A stretch of 64,000 bases of DNA from Arthrobacter_E sp041360795 (GCF_041360795.1 NZ_JBFUPW010000003.1:496001-560000), one strand, 5' to 3'. Shown: positions 16,828 through 25,698, counted from the stretch's first letter. Notes: generated by a model not told the origin, from the letters alone. Program-made: numbers and translations.

Positions 16828-17255
16828 ACCTCATGAGCGCGGGGGAGACCGGCGGCGTCCGCACGCTCGACCGGATCGAACTCCGTGGCGTGACCGCCAC
16901 CGGCTACCACGGGGTCTTCGACTTCGAGCGCCGTGAGGGCCAGCCGTTCGTGGTGGACCTGGTGATGCACCGGGACTTCCGCCGTGCGGCCGAGACCGAC
17001 GACGTCGAGGACACGGCTCACTACGGGCTCGTGGCCGAAGCCGTGACGGCCGTGATCGAGGGACCGGCCGTGAACCTCATCGAGAAACTGGCCGTCCTGA
17101 TCGCCCGCGCCGTCCTGGAGGGCTTCGACGTGGAGTCCGTCGAGGTCACGGTGCATAAGCCCAAGGCGCCCATCGAGGTGCCGTTCGGGGACGTCGCCGT
17201 CGTGGTGTCCCGTTCCCGTGCCGATTTCCCCGGACTCGAAGGAGGTTCCGCATGA
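16824..17255 (+). CDS. folB: Dihydroneopterin aldolase
   Basis: A 143-residue enzyme that cleaves dihydroneopterin to 6-hydroxymethyl-dihydropterin and glycolaldehyde. The signature GVTATGYHGVFDFERREGQPFVVD near the N-terminus, the Glu of that segment, and the conserved Lys in VTVHKPKAPI match the family. The length is close to the usual 120-140. The GTG at 16824 overlaps the folP stop (GTGA); an ATG at 16833 is an alternative. The 3' end overlaps folK by 4 bases. Confidence 0.95.
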   Translation: MNLMSAGETGGVRTLDRIELRGVTATGYHGVFDFERREGQPFVVDLVMHRDFRRAAETDDVEDTAHYGLVAEAVTAVIEGPAVNLIEKLAVLIARAVLEGFDVESVEVTVHKPKAPIEVPFGDVAVVVSRSRADFPGLEGGSA

Positions 17256-17746
17256 GCCGCACCCGAGCCATCCTGGCCCTCGGAAGCAACCTCGGCGAGC
17301 GTCAGGGCACCCTGTCCGCCGCCGTCGCCGATCTGGTGAATCACCCGGCGGTGCACCTGGTGGACATCTCGCCGGTCATCCAGACCAAGGCCGTGGGCGG
17401 TCCCGAAGACCAGCCCGACTACCTGAACATGGTCCTGGCGGTCGACACCGAGCTTGAACCGCTGGACCTCCTGGCCCACTGCCAGGCCGTGGAGCAGATG
17501 CATCACCGGGTGCGCGAGGTCCGCTGGGGGCCGCGCACGCTGGATGTCGACATGATCGTCTTCGGCGACGTCCAGAGCGACGATCCCGTCCTGACCCTGC
17601 CTCATCCGCGGGCCGCCGAGCGCGCGTTCGTCCTGGTCCCGTGGGCCGCCATGGATCCCGAGGCCACCCTGAACGGCGCCCCGGTGCGCGAACTGGCCCT
17701 GGCCGCGGCGGATTACCCCGACGTCGACGAGTACGACGAGTACTGA
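17252..17746 (+). CDS. folK: HPPK pyrophosphokinase
   Basis: A 164-residue kinase that pyrophosphorylates 6-hydroxymethyl-dihydropterin with ATP, feeding FolP. Motifs: LALGSNLGERQ at the N-terminus, the RWGPRTLDVDMIVFGD segment with the two metal-binding Asp residues, and LPHPRAAERAFVLVPW. The start ATGA overlaps the folB stop. The gene ends in an acidic tail (YPDVDEYDEY). With folE, folP and folB it completes four consecutive folate enzymes in one unit. Confidence 0.96.
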   Translation: MSRTRAILALGSNLGERQGTLSAAVADLVNHPAVHLVDISPVIQTKAVGGPEDQPDYLNMVLAVDTELEPLDLLAHCQAVEQMHHRVREVRWGPRTLDVDMIVFGDVQSDDPVLTLPHPRAAERAFVLVPWAAMDPEATLNGAPVRELALAAADYPDVDEYDEY

Positions 17747-17748
17747 TC

Positions 17749-18243
17749 ATGCGCCTGATGCGACCCGTCCAGCTCGCCGGGCTGGCTCTCGTCTTCCTGG
17801 TGGTGGGCCTCCTGGTCTCGATGATCGTGCAGCGGTACGGCCTGCCGGTGCCGCTGCTCCCGCTCGCCGCGGTGTTCAGCATGCTCGCGATCGCGCTGCT
17901 GACGTTCCTGCTGGGCTGGCGGGTGCACCGCTGGAAGACCGCCAAGGTCAAGAAGCAGCTGGACCCGATCCTGGCCGCCCGGACGCTCATCCTGGCGCAG
18001 GCCGGGGCGTACGCGGGGACCGTGCTGTTCGGCTGGCATGTGGGCATCCTGCTGGAGCAGCTGCAGTTCCTGCAGTACTCCAGCGCCGTGGACCATGTCA
18101 TCACGGCCGCCGTCATGGCCGGCGGCGGGGTGGTCATGCTGGTGGTGGGACTGATCGTGGAGCGCTTCTGCCGCATCCCTCCGGAGGACGACGGCGGCGC
18201 GGACAGTGGCAAGGGCAAGGGGACTGAGGGTGAGTATGCCTGA
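17749..18243 (+). CDS. DUF3180 membrane protein
   Basis: A 164-residue membrane protein of the DUF3180 family, which in actinobacteria nearly always follows folK. Four hydrophobic helices are seen at about residues 8-26, 35-58, 82-105 and 122-146, with a positively charged loop after the second (WRVHRWKTAKVKKQ). The C-terminus is soluble and rich in Gly, Lys and Asp. It starts 2 bp after the folK stop and overlaps the next gene. Its function is unknown; the constant position suggests a link with the folate or the following redox-like gene. Confidence 0.85.
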   Translation: MRLMRPVQLAGLALVFLVVGLLVSMIVQRYGLPVPLLPLAAVFSMLAIALLTFLLGWRVHRWKTAKVKKQLDPILAARTLILAQAGAYAGTVLFGWHVGILLEQLQFLQYSSAVDHVITAAVMAGGGVVMLVVGLIVERFCRIPPEDDGGADSGKGKGTEGEYA

Positions 18244-19222
18244 GCCGGTGAACGGCCCGACGTCGAACGGCCCGGCGTCGTCGGGCGCCGGAGGCGGCAG
18301 TTCGCGCGCCGGACGCCTGCGCGTCGGAGTGATCGGCGCCGGGAAGGTCGGCGCGGTGCTCGGAGCCGCCCTGCGCTCGGCGGAACATCAGGTCTCCGGG
18401 GTGGCGGCCGTGTCCGAGGCCAGCCGGGAACGGGCCGAGAACCTGCTCCCGGGCGTCCCGGTGCTGGAGCCCGGCGAGATCGTCGCCGGGAGTGATCTGG
18501 TGCTCCTGGCCGTCCCGGACGACGTGCTCGGCGAGCTGGTCTCGGGCCTCGCCTCGCTCGGGGCGTGGCGTCCCGGCCAGCTCGTGGCGCACACGTCCGG
18601 CCGCTTCGGCGTCGGCGTGCTGGATCCGGTCCGGGCGGCCGGCGCCATCCCGCTGGCCATCCACCCGGCCATGGCGTTCTCCGGTCTCAGCCTGGATCTC
18701 GGCCGCCTCCAGGACTGTGTCTTCGGGGTGAGCGCCGATCCGGCCATGCTCCCGATCGCCCAGGCGCTCGTGATCGAAATGGGCGGCGAACCCGTGGTCA
18801 TCCCGGAGGAGCAGCGCGTGCTGTATCACGCGGCGCTTGCCCATGGCTCCAATCACCTCGTCACCCTGGCGTCCCAGGCGGCGCAGGTGCTGCGGGAGAT
18901 CGGCGTCGCCGACCCGGAGCGCCTGCTCGGTCCGCTGCTCCGCGCCTCCCTGGACAACGCCCTCGTCTCCGGGGAGTCCGCGCTCACCGGGCCGGTCTCG
19001 CGCGGCGACGCCGGCACCGTGGCCTCCCACCGCGAGGCGCTGACCGGCCGAGACCGCCTGCTCCGGAACGCCCCGGGCCGAGGGGACGATCAGCCGGGGG
19101 CTCCGGGCGACGATATCCTGGATTCCTATCTCTCCATGGCCCGTGCCACTCTTCAGCGCGCCGTCCGCCAGGATCGCCTCCGGGCGGACCAGGCCACGGC
19201 GCTGGGTGATGTCCTGGGCTGA
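18236..19222 (+). CDS. Rossmann / DUF2520 protein
   Basis: A ~328-residue protein with an N-terminal Rossmann domain (RVGVIGAGKVGAVLGAAL, a GxGxxG dinucleotide-binding loop at about residue 30) and a C-terminal helical DUF2520 domain containing FxAALAHGSNHLVTL-like residues. It resembles ProC- and ketopantoate-reductase-type oxidoreductases. It precedes panC, so a pantothenate-related reductase (ketopantoate reductase activity) is a plausible but unproven guess. The start ATG 18236 overlaps the DUF3180 stop by 8 bases; GTG 18230 is possible. Confidence 0.82.
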   Translation: MPEPVNGPTSNGPASSGAGGGSSRAGRLRVGVIGAGKVGAVLGAALRSAEHQVSGVAAVSEASRERAENLLPGVPVLEPGEIVAGSDLVLLAVPDDVLGELVSGLASLGAWRPGQLVAHTSGRFGVGVLDPVRAAGAIPLAIHPAMAFSGLSLDLGRLQDCVFGVSADPAMLPIAQALVIEMGGEPVVIPEEQRVLYHAALAHGSNHLVTLASQAAQVLREIGVADPERLLGPLLRASLDNALVSGESALTGPVSRGDAGTVASHREALTGRDRLLRNAPGRGDDQPGAPGDDILDSYLSMARATLQRAVRQDRLRADQATALGDVLG

Positions 19223-19289
19223 GGGAGCCCGCAGCACATCACGTCCCTGATCCGGCCCCGCGCCGGAGCAGGCTGAAAAAGAGGTCCTC

Positions 19290-20168
19290 ATGAGCATCGA
19301 ACTGGTCACCACCAAGGCCGCACTCCGTGCCCGCCTGGCGGAGGCGGCGGCGTCGGGGGCCACCTCGGCCGGGTTCGTGCCCACCATGGGCGCCCTCCAC
19401 CAGGGTCATGCCACCCTCGCGCGGCAGGCTGCCCGGGAGAACGACCTCGCCCTCGTCAGCATCTTCGTGAACCCGCTGCAGTTCGGCGAGGCGGTGGACC
19501 TGGAGCGCTACCCGCGCACTCTCGACGCCGACCTCGCCCTGCTGGAGGAGGCCGGCGTGCAGCTCGTCTTCGCCCCCGAGGTGGAGGAGATGTATCCGCT
19601 GGGCGAGCCGGGCGTCCGGGTGACGGCGGGCCCGCTCGGCGGCAAGTGGGAGGGCGCCTCGCGCCCCGGACACTTCGACGGCGCGCTCACCGTGGTGTCG
19701 AAGCTCCTGCACCTGGCGAACGCCCCCGTGCCGGTGAATCGCGCGTACTTCGGCCAGAAGGACGCGCAGCAGCTCGCCCTGGTGCGGCAGATGGTCGCCG
19801 ATCTCGATTTCGACGTGCGGATCGTGCCCGTGCCGATCGTGCGGGACGCTGACGGGCTGGCGCTGTCCTCCCGGAACCGTTTCCTCTCGCCCGAGCAGCG
19901 TGAATCCGCTCTGGTGCTCTCGCGGGCGCTGCGGCTCCTGGAGACCCGGGCCGCCGCCCACGAGCCCCTCGACCTCGAGTCCGCCGCTGACCTGGTGCGT
20001 TCCGCGCCCGGCGTCGAACTCGATTACTTCGAGGTGGTGGACCCGCGCACGCTCGAGCCCCTGGCGGAGAACTGCAAATTCACCCCGTTCAGGGGTGACG
20101 CTCTGGCCATCATTGCGGCTAAGCTTGGTTCTGTGCGTCTGATCGATAACACACCGCTTTCTGCCTAG
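19290..20168 (+). CDS. panC: Pantothenate synthetase
   Basis: A 292-residue ligase that joins pantoate and beta-alanine with ATP, forming pantothenate. The HIGH-like motif is in TMGALHQGHATL, and the KMSKS-like region is ALSSRNRFLS; FGQKDAQQLALVRQMV is also conserved. ATG 19290 with AAAGAGG 8 bp upstream fits. panB and panD are not in the window. The gene ends just before a small hairpin. Confidence 0.96.
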   Translation: MSIELVTTKAALRARLAEAAASGATSAGFVPTMGALHQGHATLARQAARENDLALVSIFVNPLQFGEAVDLERYPRTLDADLALLEEAGVQLVFAPEVEEMYPLGEPGVRVTAGPLGGKWEGASRPGHFDGALTVVSKLLHLANAPVPVNRAYFGQKDAQQLALVRQMVADLDFDVRIVPVPIVRDADGLALSSRNRFLSPEQRESALVLSRALRLLETRAAAHEPLDLESAADLVRSAPGVELDYFEVVDPRTLEPLAENCKFTPFRGDALAIIAAKLGSVRLIDNTPLSA

Positions 20169-20189
20169 GCGAGACCCAGCCTTCCTCCC

Positions 20190-20211
20190 GGAGTCCTCTG
20201 TCAGGGACTCC
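20190..20211 (+). terminator. Small hairpin after panC
   Basis: GGAGTCC (20190-20196) pairs with GGACTCC (20205-20211) around an 8-base loop, 21 bp after the panC stop. It is weak, with no T-tract. The remaining ~235 bp to the MFS gene show no other structure. Confidence 0.4.
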
Positions 20212-20446
20212 CTGGAAATGCTCGGAGTGCGCCATGCGGTGTGCCGGCTTCCGTGGCTCGGCTTCGCCGTGCCCTGATCGCCGTTTCCGCTATCCCTCCC
20301 GCTCGGAAGAGCTCCCGTTTCAGGTCCGCCCTGACATCGCTTTCCCACCGGGAAACCACCGTTGCCGGTCCCGCAGTCCGTCGTTCCCCGACGCCGGCGG
20401 TCCGGCGGCATCTCGCTCCCCTTTGATTCACTCGCAAGGACGTGAC

Positions 20447-21946
20447 ATGACCTCCGATATCAAGAACCCCTCCGGCGGGCCGCTCGACGCGCCCGCCGCG
20501 TACGACTCGCCGCCCGAGGCCACCCTGACCGCACCCGAGGCGGGTGCGCCGGAGAAGCTCTCCCGCGAAGTCGTCGTGATCATCAGCGTCCTCCTGGTCT
20601 CCACGTTCACGGTCTTCCTGAACGAGACCATCATGAACGTGGCCCTGCCGCGCCTCATGACCGCGCTGGACGTCTCCGAGAGCACGGTCCAGTGGCTCTC
20701 CACCGGCTTCATGCTGACCATGGCCGTCGTCATCCCGACCACCGGTTTCATCCTGGAACGGCTGACCACACGCAAGGCGTTCTTCCTGGCGATGGGGCTG
20801 TTCACCCTCGGCACCGTGATCGCCGCGATCGCCCCGGGCTTCGGGGTGCTGCTGCTGGGCCGCGTGGTGCAGGCCACCGGCACGGCCATCATGATGCCGC
20901 TGCTCATGACCACCATCCTGACCCTGGTCCCGATGAACAAGCGCGGCATGGTGATGGGCAACATCACCATCGCGATGTCGGTGGCGCCGGCGCTGGGTCC
21001 GACCGTGTCCGGTCTGATCCTGGAGCACTTCGAGTGGCGGTTCATGTTCATCTTCGTGCTGCCGGTGGCCGTCGTGGCGCTGCTGGTCGGGGCGAAGTAC
21101 CTGGTGAACGTGGGCGAACCGGGCCGGCAGCGTCTGGACATGCTCTCCGTCCTCCTGACGATCCCCGCCTTCGGTGGCGTGGTCTACGGTCTGAGCCAGA
21201 TCGGCGGCGGCCACGGTGGTCAGGCGGGCCCCAGCACCGGCGCCGTCGTGGCACTGGCCGTGGGCGTGGTCTCCCTGGGCCTCTTCGTCTGGCGCCAGCT
21301 GGTCCTCCAGCGGACCGGCGCACCGCTCCTGGACCTCCGGGCGTTCAACCACCGGATGTTCACGGTCTCCGTGCTGCTCCTGGTGGTGGCGATGGTCGCC
21401 CTGTTCGGCACCGTGATCCTGCTCCCGCTGTTCCTGCAGAAGGTGCTGGGCGCGGAGCCCCTGGTGACCGGTCTGGTGATGCTGCCCGGTGGCCTGGCGA
21501 TGGGACTCTCCGGTCCCTTCATCGGCCGGATGTACGACAAGATCGGACCCCGGCCGCTCACGGTGACCGGCTCGGCCCTCATGGTGCTGTGCCTGTGGCA
21601 GTTCGCCATGATGAACGCGTCGACGCCGATCTGGTACGTCACGGTGATCCAGACGGTGCTCAACTTCTCGTTGGCGCTGCTGTTCACCCCGGCGTTCACC
21701 AACGGTCTGAATCCGCTGCCGCCGCAGCTGTACTCGCACGGCTCCGCCATTCTGGGCACGCTCCAGCAGGTGGCCGGCGCGGCCGGAACCGCGCTGCTCG
21801 TGGCACTGTTCGCGGCGGGGACCGCCCTGCACGGCGATCTCCTGGACGGCACGCGGATCGCCTTCCTGACGGCGGCCGGCGTGGCGGTGTTCGCCGTCGT
21901 GCTCTCCGCCATGATGCGCAGGACGGAAGGCGCCGGTCACCACTGA
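20447..21946 (+). CDS. DHA2-family MFS multidrug exporter
   Basis: A ~499-residue proton-driven exporter of the EmrB/LmrB type with about 14 membrane segments. The DHA2 N-terminal signature LNETIMNVALPRLMTALDVSESTVQWLSTGFMLTMAVVIPTTGF is spread over residues ~60-103 (given here in pieces: LNETIMNVALPRLM, TVQWLSTGFMLT). Motif A is replaced by ILERLTTRKAF, and motif C lies around SVAPALGPTVSG. The ~40-residue N-terminus is cytoplasmic. The substrate is unknown. The start ATG at 20447 has AAGGA 5 bp upstream, and the gene faces the hydrolase genes across the assembly gap. Confidence 0.88.
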   Translation: MTSDIKNPSGGPLDAPAAYDSPPEATLTAPEAGAPEKLSREVVVIISVLLVSTFTVFLNETIMNVALPRLMTALDVSESTVQWLSTGFMLTMAVVIPTTGFILERLTTRKAFFLAMGLFTLGTVIAAIAPGFGVLLLGRVVQATGTAIMMPLLMTTILTLVPMNKRGMVMGNITIAMSVAPALGPTVSGLILEHFEWRFMFIFVLPVAVVALLVGAKYLVNVGEPGRQRLDMLSVLLTIPAFGGVVYGLSQIGGGHGGQAGPSTGAVVALAVGVVSLGLFVWRQLVLQRTGAPLLDLRAFNHRMFTVSVLLLVVAMVALFGTVILLPLFLQKVLGAEPLVTGLVMLPGGLAMGLSGPFIGRMYDKIGPRPLTVTGSALMVLCLWQFAMMNASTPIWYVTVIQTVLNFSLALLFTPAFTNGLNPLPPQLYSHGSAILGTLQQVAGAAGTALLVALFAAGTALHGDLLDGTRIAFLTAAGVAVFAVVLSAMMRRTEGAGHH

Positions 21947-21972
21947 CCGGCGCCGACCGCAGGCGTGACACA

Positions 21973-22007
21973 GGACCGGCCGTGTCCCTCAGCTGAGGGA
22001 CACGGCC
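21973..22007 (+). terminator. Hairpin cut by the assembly gap
   Basis: The segment from 21978 to 22007 is a perfect 30-bp palindrome without a loop, made of GGCCGTGTCCCTCAG and its complement. The outer GGACCGGCC (21973-21981) has its complement GGCCGGTCC at 22058-22066, beyond the gap. It is most likely a bidirectional terminator between the MFS gene and the convergent hydrolase gene. Confidence 0.7.
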
Positions 22008-22057
22008 NNNNNNNNGGCGGGCCCCGGCCCGGGCGGGGCCCCCCGGGGGGGGCCCAC
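22008..22057. other. Assembly gap plus doubtful G/C-only sequence
   Basis: Eight N bases (22008-22015) are followed by about 41 bases made almost only of G and C in homopolymer runs (22016-22056). This stretch looks like low-quality assembly and not genome sequence. Its position within the arms of a hairpin suggests that the read stopped at the structure. Confidence 0.8.
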
Positions 22058-22093
22058 GGCCGGTCCGTTTAACAAGTCGGGCGGGAGCGGGCG

Positions 22094-22927
22094 TCAGCCC
22101 GCGAAGAACTCCGCGAGGGGCTCGATGAGGCGGGCGGGGGCGCGGTTCACGCCGTCGTGGCCGAGGCCGGGGATCACGCTGTACGCGGAGCCGGACAGGA
22201 CCTCGTGCAGACGGCCGCAGGCCACCCCGAAGTACGCCGGGCTCTTCTCGCCGACCATGATGAGAGTCTCGAGCGGCAGTTCCAGGAACGGCTCGGCGGA
22301 CATGTCGGCGGCGATCATCGCCTTGATCTCGCGGACGCCGTTGGGGAGCTGTTCGCGCATCTCCTTGCCGAAGCCGGTGGTGGCGGTCAGCTTGTTGCCG
22401 AGCGTCAGCATGTGCAGCGGCATGCGGGACAGGGCGCCGTGCGGTTCCAGGCCGCGCATCACGATCGCCAGGGCCTTCTCGGTGTCGCCGCCGGCACGGG
22501 CGGCCTCGTACTCGCCGATCCACGGAGCCTGGACGCTGCCGTCGATCGAGACGGCCGGGTCGTAGACGGCCAGGTGGTCCACGGGGATGCTGCGGGCCGC
22601 GTGCAGCACGAGGGCCCCGCCGAAGCTGTGACCGAAGAGGTCCCGGGTGCCGGTGTGCTCCAGCACGACTTTCAGATCCTCGACGTCCTGCTCGAGGGAG
22701 TACGAGTCGGTCTGCGGGGTCGATTTGCCCTGACCGCGGCGGTTGAGCACGTGGACCGGCCGCTTCAGCGCCTCGGAGAGGGCCTTGGCGAACTTGGCGT
22801 AATCGGCGGCGGTGACCAGCGAACCGATCACCACGACGACGCCCGGGCCCGAGGAGTCCTCGCCTCCGGCGTAGGTGTTCAGTTCCAGCTCGGCACCGTC
22901 AGCGGTGCGCACCAACTCACGCTTCAT
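22094..22927 (-). CDS. Alpha/beta hydrolase
   Basis: A 277-residue alpha/beta-hydrolase-fold protein. The nucleophile elbow is GHSFGG (Ser) at about residue 98, the oxyanion region follows from VVVVIGSLVTAADY, the acid Asp or Glu lies after strand 7 (IMVGEKSPAYFG), and the catalytic His is in PGLGHDGVN. There is no signal peptide. It is 42 bp downstream of a paralog (22970-23929), and both share YDPAVxIDGS. The substrate is unknown. The gene is convergent with the MFS exporter. Confidence 0.82.
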   Translation of the reverse strand: MKRELVRTADGAELELNTYAGGEDSSGPGVVVVIGSLVTAADYAKFAKALSEALKRPVHVLNRRGQGKSTPQTDSYSLEQDVEDLKVVLEHTGTRDLFGHSFGGALVLHAARSIPVDHLAVYDPAVSIDGSVQAPWIGEYEAARAGGDTEKALAIVMRGLEPHGALSRMPLHMLTLGNKLTATTGFGKEMREQLPNGVREIKAMIAADMSAEPFLELPLETLIMVGEKSPAYFGVACGRLHEVLSGSAYSVIPGLGHDGVNRAPARLIEPLAEFFAG

Positions 22928-22969
22928 GACACGAGCCTAGCGGAGCAGTCTGGACGAGTCATGAACCCG

Positions 22970-23929
22970 TCAGGCGGCGGCCTCCGCCGGCCCGCGCTGC
23001 GGCGACTTCCGCTTCCGACCACGGTGCTGTTCCTCGCGGGCGCCGTGCACGTGGAACTCGGCGAGGGCGGTGACGAGCCGCTTACCGACGGCCGGGACGG
23101 ACCCGTGCACGCAACGCGGCACCTGGCGCAGCGGGCCCGGCACGGAGCCGTGGAGGAGGCGCGCCGTCTGCTTGAAGTACTCAGGGCTGCGGGCACCGTA
23201 GAAGATGCAGCACTCCTGCGCGATGCCGGCGAAGTCCTCGGCGTGCGCCTCCTCTTCCAGGGCCGCTTTCAGCTCCCCGACGGAGGCGGGCATGAGCTCC
23301 GCGAACACCTTGTTGGCCTTGGTCCGGCCGAGCGCGCCGAAGAGGAGGCCGAGGATCGGTTCGGGCGCCCGGGAGAGGGCGGTGCCCGGCAGCATGCCCC
23401 GCCGCATGCGGGCCATGGCGCGGGGGACGTCGCCGTCGTTCACCGCCTGGGAGAAGGCGGGCAGCCAGTCCACGGGGGTGCTGCCGTCGATGTTGACGGC
23501 CGGGTCGTAGACGGAGAGGCGGGAGACGCCGAGCCCGGAGCCGCTGTGCCGTGCCGCGTTGAGCACGACGGCCCCTCCGAGCGAGTGTCCCAGCACGTGC
23601 TTCGCCCCGGTGTGCCGCAGTACGGCCTCCAGGTCCGCGATCTCCAGGTCCATGCCGTACTCAGAGCCCTGCTCGGGGGACTGCCCGTGGCCGCGGCGGT
23701 CGTAGACGTGCACGGACCAGCTGCGGCCGTCGTCCTCGGATTCGAGGGCGGTCACGAAGGCCTGCGCGAAAGGCCGGTAGAGCGCCGCGGTGAGGAACGC
23801 CCCGCCGACGACGACGAGACTCCGGTCCGCGTCCGCCTCGCCATAACTGTCCATCGCCAACTCCGCCCCGTCCCCGGCACGGACGATGGATTCGGTGCGG
23901 GGAACTTCCAGGACCTTCCGGAACTTCAC
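22970..23929 (-). CDS. Alpha/beta hydrolase, tandem paralog
   Basis: A 319-residue alpha/beta hydrolase related to the neighbour at 22094. The nucleophile elbow GHSLGG is at about residue 114. The catalytic His is probably in PRCVHGSVPAV, because the same place holds GLGHDG in the paralog. The C-terminus carries an extra basic tail of ~30 residues (REEQHRGRKRKSPQR) absent from the paralog. It is divergent from lysS. The pair probably arose by tandem duplication; no substrate can be assigned. Confidence 0.82.
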   Translation of the reverse strand: MKFRKVLEVPRTESIVRAGDGAELAMDSYGEADADRSLVVVGGAFLTAALYRPFAQAFVTALESEDDGRSWSVHVYDRRGHGQSPEQGSEYGMDLEIADLEAVLRHTGAKHVLGHSLGGAVVLNAARHSGSGLGVSRLSVYDPAVNIDGSTPVDWLPAFSQAVNDGDVPRAMARMRRGMLPGTALSRAPEPILGLLFGALGRTKANKVFAELMPASVGELKAALEEEAHAEDFAGIAQECCIFYGARSPEYFKQTARLLHGSVPGPLRQVPRCVHGSVPAVGKRLVTALAEFHVHGAREEQHRGRKRKSPQRGPAEAAA

Positions 23930-23970
23930 GACCCCATGCTAGCGTCCAGGTGGGTGCCCTCTGCGTCACG

Positions 23971-23976
23971 TAAACT
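23971..23976 (+). promoter_or_regulatory. -10 box of leaderless lysS mRNA
   Basis: TAAACT ends 8 bases before the lysS GTG (23985), with no ribosome-binding site between. Transcription would start at or within a base or two of the GTG. No good -35 is visible. Confidence 0.55.
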
Positions 23977-23984
23977 AAGGGACT

Positions 23985-25496
23985 GTGACTGCTGAAAACC
24001 CCACCCCCCTTTCCGAGGCCTCCGACGCGAACGAGCAGATGCGGGTTCGCCAGGAGAAGCGCCAGAAGCTGCTCGAGCTCGGCATGGAGGCCTATCCGGT
24101 GGGGGTGGAACGCACTCACTCCCTGGACGAGATCCGTGAGAAGTACGCCCACCTGGTGGCCGATGAGACCACCGGGGACATCGTGGGCGTCACGGGCCGT
24201 GTGGTCTTCGTGCGCAACACCGGCAAGCTCTGCTTCGCCACCCTCCAGGACGGCAACGGCGTCCGCCTCCAGGCCATGCTGAGCCTGGCCGTGGTGGGCG
24301 AGGAGGCTCTCGCCCAGTGGAAGGCACTCGTCGACCTGGGCGACCACGTCTTCATCAAGGGCGAGGTCATCTCCTCCCGCCGTGGCGAGCTGTCCATCAT
24401 GGCAGAGTCGTGGCGGATGGCCTCCAAGGCCCTGCGCCCGCTGCCCGTGCTGCACGCCGGACTGAACGAGGAGACCCGCGTCCGCCAGCGGTACGTCGAC
24501 CTCCTGGTCCGCGACGAAGCGCGCCAGATGGTCTACACGCGGGCCTCCATCACGCGGTCCATCCGCGAGACGCTCAACCGCCACGGCTACGTGGAGGTCG
24601 AGACCCCGATTCTCAACCTGGTCCACGGCGGCGCCTCGGCCCGCCCGTTCGAGACCCACCTCAACGCCTTCGACCAGAAGATGACCCTGCGCATCGCCAC
24701 CGAACTCTATTTGAAGCGTGCCGTGGTGGGCGGGATCGAACGTGTCTACGACATGGGACGCGTCTTCCGGAATGAGGGTGTCGATTCCACGCACAGCCCG
24801 GAATTCACCACTCTGGAATGCTATGAGGCGTGGGCCGATCAATTCGTGATGGCCGAGCGGATGAAAGAGATCATCCTGGACGCCGCGGACGCAATTGGCG
24901 CGGGCCGTGTGATCCAGACCGAGGCCGGCGAAATCGACCTCGGCGGGGAATGGGCCTGGCTCGGTGTCTATCCCGGTCTCTCCAGTGCCGTCGGCCAGGA
25001 AATCACCCCGGACACCACCGAGGAAGAACTGCGCGCGATCGCTGAAAAGCACGACGTGAAGATCGACCCGGCATGGGGTGCGGAAAAACTCGTGGTCGAG
25101 CTTTTCGGCGAGATCGTGGAACCGACCCTGCTGAATCCGACTTTCGTCTACGATTACCCGCCGTCGGCTCAGCCGCTCGCCCGCCCGCACCGCGAGGACG
25201 GCCGGCTGATCGAGGCCTGGGATCTGATCATCGGCGGCATGGAACGCGGCACCGCTTTCTCCGAGCTGATCGACCCCGTGATCCAGCGCGAGCGTCTGAC
25301 GGAGCAGTCCCGTCTGGCCGCCGCCGGCGACGACGAGGCGATGCAGCTGGATGAGGATTTCCTGCGCGCCCTCGAATACGGCGCTCCGCCCATGGGCGGC
25401 ATCGGCCTCGGCGTGGACCGGCTGGTGATGCTCTTCACCGGCGCCGGAATCCGCGAGACGATTCTCTTCCCCCTCCTCAAGCCAGAGGCGAACTGA
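23985..25496 (+). CDS. lysS: Lysyl-tRNA synthetase, class II
   Basis: A 503-residue class II enzyme that charges tRNA-Lys. The OB-fold anticodon-binding domain occupies the first ~150 residues. The catalytic domain has motif 2 as MGRVFRNEGVDSTHSPEFTT and motif 3 as MGGIGLGVDRLVMLFTG. The start GTG appears leaderless. From about 24700 the codons shift towards more A/T endings (GAA, ATT) compared with the 5' part, and this lower GC continues into lsr2. The tRNA-Lys gene of the window is far away (53933). Confidence 0.97.
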   Translation: MTAENPTPLSEASDANEQMRVRQEKRQKLLELGMEAYPVGVERTHSLDEIREKYAHLVADETTGDIVGVTGRVVFVRNTGKLCFATLQDGNGVRLQAMLSLAVVGEEALAQWKALVDLGDHVFIKGEVISSRRGELSIMAESWRMASKALRPLPVLHAGLNEETRVRQRYVDLLVRDEARQMVYTRASITRSIRETLNRHGYVEVETPILNLVHGGASARPFETHLNAFDQKMTLRIATELYLKRAVVGGIERVYDMGRVFRNEGVDSTHSPEFTTLECYEAWADQFVMAERMKEIILDAADAIGAGRVIQTEAGEIDLGGEWAWLGVYPGLSSAVGQEITPDTTEEELRAIAEKHDVKIDPAWGAEKLVVELFGEIVEPTLLNPTFVYDYPPSAQPLARPHREDGRLIEAWDLIIGGMERGTAFSELIDPVIQRERLTEQSRLAAAGDDEAMQLDEDFLRALEYGAPPMGGIGLGVDRLVMLFTGAGIRETILFPLLKPEAN

Positions 25497-25497
25497 T

Positions 25498-25689
25498 ATG
25501 GAATACATCGCCGTTATTCTGCCGTCCCTCGTGGTCGGCCTGCTGTTCTGGTTCGCCATCCGCGCTTTGCTGAATGCGGACCGTTCAGAGCGTGAGGCGC
25601 TCGCCAAGGCGGAGGAAGAGTGGGACGCCAAGGCAAAGAATAACAACGGTGAATCCGGCGGCTCCGCCAATAATTCGGGTGCTGACTAA
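25498..25689 (+). CDS. Small single-pass membrane protein
   Basis: A 63-residue protein with one N-terminal membrane helix (about residues 4-26, containing ILPSLVVGLLFWFAI), an acidic coiled segment (ERSEREALAKAEEEW-like), and a Asn/Gly/Ser-rich tail. Its ATG follows the lysS stop by 1 bp, so it is probably translated with lysS. A tiny membrane gene in this place is common in Arthrobacter relatives. Its function is unknown. Confidence 0.7.
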   Translation: MEYIAVILPSLVVGLLFWFAIRALLNADRSEREALAKAEEEWDAKAKNNNGESGGSANNSGAD

Positions 25690-25698
25690 TCCGGATTA

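Noticed and set aside
21696..22523. A minus-strand frame that crosses the N gap and seems to join the hydrolase gene to sequence within the exporter.
   Set aside because: It runs through Ns and artefact bases in a frame different from the hydrolase gene; the fusion is not real.
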